Source: JAGTVG01 sp963820995 (GTDB taxonomy: Bacteria; Bacteroidota; Bacteroidia; Cytophagales; Cyclobacteriaceae). From it: a DNA stretch of 64,000 nucleotides. The notes beneath the pieces were generated by a model. It was not told the DNA's origin. It made no database searches and saw only the letters and a list, made by a program, of their open reading frames with translations. The stretch covers positions 570,455 to 634,454 of the forward strand of contig CAWGCL010000009.1 of NCBI GenBank assembly GCA_963820995.1. Reading direction: 5' to 3'. Below, piece after piece: positions 58,081 to 64,000 of the stretch; positions within the stretch are counted from its first letter, which is position 1; every line of letters begins with the position of its first letter. The position numbers were made by a program, and so were the translations under genes.

Positions 58081-59511
58081 ATGATGAAACGTAGGAAATT
58101 TATTAAAACTGCTTCTGTTAGTAATCTGGGTATGCTTGCTATGCCGCACATCCTTACGGGAAAAGGATGGAAAGGAGCAAACGACCGGGTAAATGTAGCG
58201 GTTATTGGTATTCATGGGATGGGACAGAGTCATATACAGTCATATCAGAATCTTGAAAATGTAGAAGTACGTGCTTTGTGTGATATAGATAAAAACCTGT
58301 TTCCAGGTGTTGTTAAAAAGCATTTTACAGATAAAGGTTTGCGTGAACCAAAGCTATACCAGGATTTAAGAAAGTTATATGAAGATAAGGAAATTGATGC
58401 CGTATCGGTAGTAATTCCGAATCACTGGCATGCATTGGCCTCTATCTGGGCCATTCAGGCAGGTAAACATGTTACGGTAGAAAAACCCTGTTGTCATAAT
58501 ATCCATGAGGGATTAAAGCTTCTTGAAGCTAAACAAAAATACAATGTAATAGTACAGGATGGTGCAGAACAAAGGAGCAATCCCTGTGCAATAAGTATGG
58601 CAGATTACTTGCATTCGGGGAAACTGGGTGAGGTATACATGGCAAAAGGAATGTGCTATAAATGGCGAGATTCTATAGGTGTTTACCCTGATGGACCAAT
58701 GCAGGAAAATGAAAAGTTTGCTTACACGGTTGGCAGCACCAATTATGAACCTGCTTATACACGCGAATACCTTAAAAATGTAGATTATAATTTATGGCAG
58801 GGTCCAGCCCCGGAAAAACCTTTCAACCGTAACAGGTTCCATTATAACTGGCATTGGAACTGGGACTATGGCAATGGTGATATGGGCAACCAGGGTGTTC
58901 ATGAAATGGATATTGCGCGATGGGGGCTTAATGTGGAGTTGCCAATTAAAATTACAACAATGGGGGGGCATTTTCTTTTTGAGGATGCTCAAAATACTCC
59001 CAATACACTAATGGCATTATTTGAATTTCCAAATCCTGAAGGGAAAGGTGATAAAAAGAGAATATTGCAATTTGAAACACGGCATTGGATTAGCAACAGG
59101 GAAGGCTTGTCAAGACGTGTTGAAGATAAAAATAATGCCTATATGACAAGTGCTGCGAATAACATTGGAAATCTTTTTTATGGATCTGAAGGATATATGA
59201 GCAAGAATTTAAATGATTGGCAGGTATATAAAGGACGTGACCTCAAACCGGGTGAAACAGGAGAAGGTATTGGGGATCATTATGAAAACTTTATTCTAGC
59301 CATCAGAAAAAATGATCAAAGCTTAGCGAAAGCTGATATCCGGGATGGCTTTTACAGCAGTGCATTAATTCACCTGGGAAATATAGCTTTTAGATTAGGC
59401 CGATCATTGGATTTTGATCCTTCATCAATGAAATTTATAAATGATAAAGAGGCTGATGCTTTACTGACTCGTCAATATAGAGCTCCTTTCACAGTTCCGG
59501 AGAACGTATAA
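58081..59511 (+). CDS. Tat-exported Gfo/Idh/MocA family oxidoreductase
   Basis: A 476-residue protein with a Tat leader ('MKRRKFIKTASVSNLGMLA'), Rossmann motif 'VAVIGIHGMGQSHIQSYQN', 'HVTVEKPCCHNIHEGLKLL', and 'NQGVHEMDIARWGL' with the catalytic-helix His. It is the same subgroup as the protein at 22369 but keeps the normal EKP motif. It lies 26 bp after the URO-D-family gene and closes the operon beginning at 54466. Confidence 0.85.
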   Translation: MMKRRKFIKTASVSNLGMLAMPHILTGKGWKGANDRVNVAVIGIHGMGQSHIQSYQNLENVEVRALCDIDKNLFPGVVKKHFTDKGLREPKLYQDLRKLYEDKEIDAVSVVIPNHWHALASIWAIQAGKHVTVEKPCCHNIHEGLKLLEAKQKYNVIVQDGAEQRSNPCAISMADYLHSGKLGEVYMAKGMCYKWRDSIGVYPDGPMQENEKFAYTVGSTNYEPAYTREYLKNVDYNLWQGPAPEKPFNRNRFHYNWHWNWDYGNGDMGNQGVHEMDIARWGLNVELPIKITTMGGHFLFEDAQNTPNTLMALFEFPNPEGKGDKKRILQFETRHWISNREGLSRRVEDKNNAYMTSAANNIGNLFYGSEGYMSKNLNDWQVYKGRDLKPGETGEGIGDHYENFILAIRKNDQSLAKADIRDGFYSSALIHLGNIAFRLGRSLDFDPSSMKFINDKEADALLTRQYRAPFTVPENV

Positions 59512-59798
59512 TCAATCGACCTGCACTCGTATGCTTTCTATACCCTAAAACCATAAAAGGAGGATAATAAATTGTGAAAATGATTTAAATAAATATTGTA
59601 TTTTTTTATATTTACCTATAAGGAAATGAAGGCTCTTGATCTTTTAAAGCATTTCGATTTATTTTTAGTTCCTGAAATATGTAGAAGTATTGCTTTGGGT
59701 GAAAGGTGTTTTGGTAAGTTTAATTTGACCTGCCTCAAAAGAGATCTTCAACCTTAACAATTTAAACTGATCTATCTTATTCGCTTAAAAATTAAAGC

Positions 59799-60893
59799 AT
59801 GATACATTTAAAAGGAGTGATATTGTTTTTACTAGTGGTTCTTTTTCCGGGTTTGATTGCTGCTCAATCCGGAGATCTTAAACTTCTTGATTGGCGTCCG
59901 AAAAGCCAGTTGGTCGTCAAAGAAACAAAGGTACTTAAGCCCAAATACCCGGTCATTGATATCCACAACCATTTGGGTGATCTTGAAAATACAGAGAAAT
60001 ATTTAGAGGAGATGGATAAAGCTGGAGTCTGGAAATGCGTCAGTCTCGATGGAAATTCAAAAGATGATGCTTTTATTGATCATCTAAAAGCCTCTCAATC
60101 TGTTTCGAAAGACCGCTTCCTGGTATTTTTCCGCCCCGACTTCAGCAAAATTGATGAGCCCGATTATGGCCGAAAGGAGGCTGAAAGGCTTGAAAAAGCG
60201 GTGAAGATGGGTGCTAGGGGTTTAAAAATAGCCAAGAACCTGGGTTTAACCGAGAAAGATCAAAACGGAAAACTTATTCCTGTTGATGACCCCCGAATTG
60301 ATCCCATCTGGGCAAAATGTGCAGAACTTGGCATACCGGTAATGATACATGTATCGGATCCTAAAGCCTTCTTTACACCCGTTGATAAATACAATGAACG
60401 ATATGATGAATTAGGTGCTCACCCTAACTGGTCATTTTACGGTGACAATTTTCCATCAAAAGATGAGATCCTTGCCCAACGCAACCGGGTTTTTGCCAGG
60501 CATCCAAATACGATTTTCATAGGAGCACACATGGGCACATTACCTGAGGAGTTGCATACAGTAGCCATGTGGTTGGATATTTACCCGAATTTTTATGTGG
60601 ATATTGATGCACGCATCAGCGATTTGGGGCGTCAACCCAGGACTGCACGAAAATTTTTAATACAGTACCAGGACCGGGTGTTATTTGGGACGGACACAGA
60701 GCCAAATGCAGAATCTTACCGCATTTATTATCGATTTCTTGAAACAGACGATGAGTATATTGACCCCGCCGGTGGGCACCACCTCCAGGCTCGCTGGATG
60801 ATCTATGGAGTATATCTGCCTGATGAGGTATTGGAAAAAATATATAATAAAAATGCGCTGAAAATTCTGGCTTTGTTCAAGGGGGCTAATTAA
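59799..60893 (+). CDS. Exported amidohydrolase (amidohydrolase 2 family)
   Basis: A 364-residue protein with a signal peptide (to about residue 23, 'GLIAAQ'). The metal-site motifs are 'VIDIHNHLGD' (His56, His58), 'MIHVSDPKAFF', 'FIGAHMGTLPEE' and 'VLFGTDTEPNAE' with the catalytic Asp. It hydrolyses or decarboxylates a small organic or sugar-derived acid; the family includes lactonases and decarboxylases. It stands alone with about 280-bp gaps on either side. Confidence 0.8.
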   Translation: MIHLKGVILFLLVVLFPGLIAAQSGDLKLLDWRPKSQLVVKETKVLKPKYPVIDIHNHLGDLENTEKYLEEMDKAGVWKCVSLDGNSKDDAFIDHLKASQSVSKDRFLVFFRPDFSKIDEPDYGRKEAERLEKAVKMGARGLKIAKNLGLTEKDQNGKLIPVDDPRIDPIWAKCAELGIPVMIHVSDPKAFFTPVDKYNERYDELGAHPNWSFYGDNFPSKDEILAQRNRVFARHPNTIFIGAHMGTLPEELHTVAMWLDIYPNFYVDIDARISDLGRQPRTARKFLIQYQDRVLFGTDTEPNAESYRIYYRFLETDDEYIDPAGGHHLQARWMIYGVYLPDEVLEKIYNKNALKILALFKGAN

Positions 60894-61165
60894 AAATATC
60901 AAATGTTAGATACTATTTTTAGATGGGTATCACTTTTTAGGAATATTGCCATTGTATATATAATTGGACTGTAAAGAATACATTTATTAAAAAAGTAGCC
61001 ATTTTCATGGCAAAGTATTCTGGAATTTGTAAATCTGGCCATATAAGGTCGCAGTAAAACGAATAATGCACCTGTATGATCATCAAAGTCCTTTGAATAG
61101 TCCATGGATCGAATAGGAGAACAGAAGGTATTTTTAATAAATGAAATAGTTTAAATTTTTATCAT

Positions 61166-62537
61166 ATGCATATCCGAATTATTATTTTCCTGCTGATAGT
61201 ATTTAATTTGAATGCACAGGCACAAACCGGATTTCGTGGTAATCCAGGAAGACATACCGTCCGGCCTGAAGTAATCGACGATGTCCTTTATAATCCCGGT
61301 AAAGGAATTACCACAGCCAATTCATTTGAAGGAGATGTTGAAGGATACCCTATATCAAGGATAGCATATTGGCGTTTCTATTGGAGTGAAATTGAAACTG
61401 AGAATGGCAAATATCGATGGGATAGGATCGATGATATCATTGAAACTGCAAAATCCCGCGGACAGCGTGTAGCCCTCGGAATCATGCCGGCGAACGGTTC
61501 TGCGCCTGAATGGTATAGGGACTTAGGAGCTGCTGGTTTTGAATATACTCCTGAACGTGGTGGGGGTACAAGCTGGATGCCCGATCATAATGATCCATTG
61601 TATTTGGAATATATGGGTCGACTGGTCAAGGAAATGGGAGAACGATACGATGGCCATCCGGATATAGATCATATAGATATGCGCTCATTAGGGCACTGGG
61701 GCGAATGGCATTTTGGATTCATCGAGCCACGTCCGGAGGTCAAACCTGAGATCCGGAAAGCTTTGGTGGATATTTATCTGGACAACTTTGACAAAACACC
61801 TTTGATCATGCTTATCGGAGGTGGTGAGGAATTGACCTATGCTGTTGAAAATGGGACTGGCTGGAGAGCTGATTGTTTGGGCGATCTTGGTTATTGGGGC
61901 CCTGATTGGAATCATATGAAGGATTCCTACCAGCAGTCCCTGGATAATGCCGGTGCTAATGATGCCTGGAAATATGCTCCGGTATGTTTTGAATCCTGTG
62001 GAGTCATGCAAAAATGGGATGACGAGGGTTATGATGTAGAATTTATCATAAATGAAGCTTTGCGCTGGCATATTTCGATCTTTAATAATAAATCATCACC
62101 CATACCTCCAAGATGGTGGAGCGAGATGAGTGAATTTATTAAAAAGATGGGATATCGGTTTGTAATTAACTATATCACTTTACCCATGACCGTTAAATCA
62201 GGCCAAGCATTGCACATAGAAAGTGAATGGGAGAATTTGGGAGTAGCGCCTGCTTATAGAAATTATATTATTGCGTTCAAATTAATTCCTAAAGATCGCA
62301 GACCAAAAAGTGTCAATAATACAGGATCCGTCATATAACACTGATATAAAAGAGTGGTTGCCGGGTAAACATAACTTGAATCTGGATATGATGATACCTC
62401 CGGATATAAAACCAGGAAGGTATAATCTGGCTGTTGCCCTTTTGGATCCTTATACAAAAGAAGTGGCAGTTAAATTAGCCATCGAAGGTCGCGATTCCCA
62501 GGGATGGTATATTTTAAGTGAACTTGAGGTTGAATAA
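61166..62537 (+). CDS. DUF4832 protein, copy 2, frame interrupted once
   Basis: A conceptual protein of about 456 residues with signal peptide ('FLLIVFNLNAQAQ'). It is a paralog of the protein at 38252. Shared motifs are 'YWRFYWSEIETENGKYRWD', 'GERYDGHPDIDHIDMRSLGHWGEWHF' (in segments, Glu180), 'APVCFESCGVMQKW' (Glu276) and 'WENLGVAPAYRNYIIAFKL'. The first frame stops at 62338. Dropping one A from 62305-62309 joins it to 'VSIIQDPSYNTDIKEWLPGK', which matches 'RGWLPGG' in the paralog. It lies 33 bp before the GH109-type gene and is probably co-transcribed with it. Confidence 0.72.
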
Positions 62538-62570
62538 ATATCTACACTACAATTTTTTAAATATAATATC

Positions 62571-64000
62571 ATGAAAAACTCTCGAAGGGATTTTTTAAAA
62601 AAAACGAGCATAGCCAGTGCAAGCCTGGTTGGTGCCAGTATGGCAGCTTGTAGTAAACAGGATGAAAATTCTGATCCACTTCCTCAAACCTATGAACAGA
62701 AATTCAATATGTCGGGATATGCAGCACCAAAACTGGATTTGGTTAGGATTGGTGTAGTAGGACTAGGAAATCGAGGTACCGGTACTGTTAGAAGGCTTGC
62801 TGGCATTGAGGGTGTTGAAATCAGGGCATTATGTGATCTGGAACCCGATCGAGTTCAAAGATCAGCAGATAACATCAGTCATCTAGGGCATAAACCTGAT
62901 TTTTATTCAGGTCACGAAGATGAATGGAAGAAAATGGTTGAAAGGAAAGATCTGGATCTTATTGCCATAGTTACTCCCTGGCATATGCATACTCCAATGT
63001 GTGTTTATGCTATGGAAAATGATAAGCATGCCTATACTGAGCTGCCAGCCGCAACTTCAATGGAAGAATGCTGGCAATTGGTTGAGACTTCTGAACGGAC
63101 AAGAAAACACTGTATCCAAATGTCTGCCAACTGCAGTGGGGGAACCTCGGCAGTAATTTTGAATATGGCGAGGGAAGGTTTTTTTGGGGATATTATACAT
63201 GGTGAAGGGTGTTATATTCATACCTTATTGGATTTTTACCTGTTTGATAAGGACATGTACCACAATATGTGGAGGCTGAAGGCAAACATCGGGAAGACTG
63301 GCAATCTTTATCCGAACCATGGTATCGTCCCTATCATGCAGATGATGGATATCAACTATGGCGACAGGATGGACTATTGTTGTTCAATTTCAAGTAAAGA
63401 TTTTTCAATGAATAATACAGCGAAAAGATTGGCTGAGGAAGATCCTTACTGGGAAGAATATATTGACAGGGATTTCAGGGGTAATATGAATGTAACCACC
63501 ATGAAGACTGTAAAAGGACGTACCATTGTACTGAATCATGATGTTACTTCACCAAGGCCCAGGGGAAGGCGGTTGTTAAGCGGAACAAATGCCGTTTATA
63601 TTTCACATCCGGACAGAATTTCAACCAGTGAGAATCATACAGGATGGGGACATTATGATTGGCTTCCAGAAGAAGAATTAAAATCGTTGCTGGAAGAATA
63701 TACACCTGAGATAAATAAGAGATTCGAGGAACTTTCAAAACAGGCGGAACAATTGGACAAGAGTGGCCATTCCTATTACCAAACCAGTCCGGTAGACTGG
63801 AGGATAATTGACTGTTTGCGGAATGGCTTGCCTATGGATATGGATGTTTACCAGGCTGCAACATCAAGCGCCATGACACCACTAAGCATATGGTCTGTTA
63901 AAAACAGAGCTTTTGTTGATGTCCCGGATTTTACTGGCGGTTCCTGGAAAACGAATCAACGAACCCTGGATATCGAAATGAAGAGAGGAGGAGGTTCTAC
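62571..64000 (+). CDS. GH109-type Gfo/Idh/MocA protein (alpha-N-acetylgalactosaminidase family), partial at the right edge
   Basis: 476 codons are in the window, nearly full length, still open at 64000. The leader 'NSRRDFLKKTSIASASLVG' is Tat-type and ends in a lipobox (SMAAC, Cys27). The Rossmann motif 'RIGVVGLGNRGTGTVRRLAG' starts about residue 59. Features that separate GH109 from other members are present: 'YTELPAATSMEECWQLVETSE' in segments, 'IIHGEGCYIHTLLDFY', 'MWRLKANIGKTGNLYPNHG' with the Tyr247-Pro-x-His250 motif near the nicotinamide, and 'HYDWLPEEEL' near residue 365. GH109 enzymes cleave alpha-GalNAc using bound NAD+ in a redox-elimination mechanism. This agrees with the AgaS-like enzyme far upstream and with the GH123-like proteins. 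Confidence 0.83.
   Translation, partial: MKNSRRDFLKKTSIASASLVGASMAACSKQDENSDPLPQTYEQKFNMSGYAAPKLDLVRIGVVGLGNRGTGTVRRLAGIEGVEIRALCDLEPDRVQRSADNISHLGHKPDFYSGHEDEWKKMVERKDLDLIAIVTPWHMHTPMCVYAMENDKHAYTELPAATSMEECWQLVETSERTRKHCIQMSANCSGGTSAVILNMAREGFFGDIIHGEGCYIHTLLDFYLFDKDMYHNMWRLKANIGKTGNLYPNHGIVPIMQMMDINYGDRMDYCCSISSKDFSMNNTAKRLAEEDPYWEEYIDRDFRGNMNVTTMKTVKGRTIVLNHDVTSPRPRGRRLLSGTNAVYISHPDRISTSENHTGWGHYDWLPEEELKSLLEEYTPEINKRFEELSKQAEQLDKSGHSYYQTSPVDWRIIDCLRNGLPMDMDVYQAATSSAMTPLSIWSVKNRAFVDVPDFTGGSWKTNQRTLDIEMKRGGGS

Noticed and set aside
1..64000. tRNA, rRNA, CRISPR arrays, insertion sequences or prophage
   Set aside because: I saw no cloverleaf-type sequence, spaced direct repeats, transposase or phage genes in the window.

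Overview
This window comes from a Bacteroidota (Bacteroidetes) genome. It has a SusC/SusD pair, a second TonB-dependent receptor with an STN domain next to a DUF4249 lipoprotein, many lipobox and Tat-type N-termini, AT-rich intergenic DNA, and ribosome binding sites that are not obvious. I see no rRNA, tRNA, CRISPR array or insertion sequence, and the order within the phylum cannot be settled from this sequence.

Layout. (1) 1-6002, minus strand: an outer-membrane operon of an unknown 286-residue exported protein, a TonB-dependent receptor, a DUF4249 lipoprotein and an MG2-like surface protein that runs off the left edge. (2) 6105-8967, minus strand: Tat-exported aldo/keto reductase, CPBP intramembrane protease and zinc alcohol dehydrogenase. 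(3) 9267 to the right edge: a very large carbohydrate-utilisation region.

The carbohydrate region is rich in amino-sugar functions. It encodes an AgaS-type SIS isomerase/deaminase divergent from a DeoR-family regulator, SusC/SusD, an FG-GAP/ASPIC lipoprotein in the SusE/F position, NagA, a NagB-like deaminase, a GH20-type hexosaminidase, four different DUF4091 (GH123-like) proteins that each keep the tandem Asp-Glu pair expected of N-acetyl-assisted hexosaminidases, and a GH109-type protein at the right edge. Around these lie a sugar-porter MFS, a DUF5009/HGSNAT-like acyltransferase, two DUF4832 proteins, GH9 and GH5 enzymes, an alpha/beta hydrolase and a DUF4185-like protein. My reading is a locus that imports and strips N-acetylhexosamine-containing (probably GalNAc-containing) glycans and routes the sugar through NagA and then AgaS/NagB. 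No sulfatase and no GalNAc/GlcNAc kinase is present in the window.

From about 48.9 to 59.5 kb the content shifts to an oxidoreductase-rich module: Gfo/Idh/MocA proteins, a sugar-phosphate isomerase/epimerase, a DUF1080-like domain fused to an FG-GAP propeller, DUF6807/PmoA, an ExuT-like MFS and a uroporphyrinogen-decarboxylase-family protein. This resembles oxidative (3-keto-type) glycoside catabolism.

Caution: seven genes are split by ten single-base frame changes, many in short homopolymers, and reading across each one restores a normal family sequence. These look like consensus sequencing errors. The affected genes are given as single conceptual CDSs.
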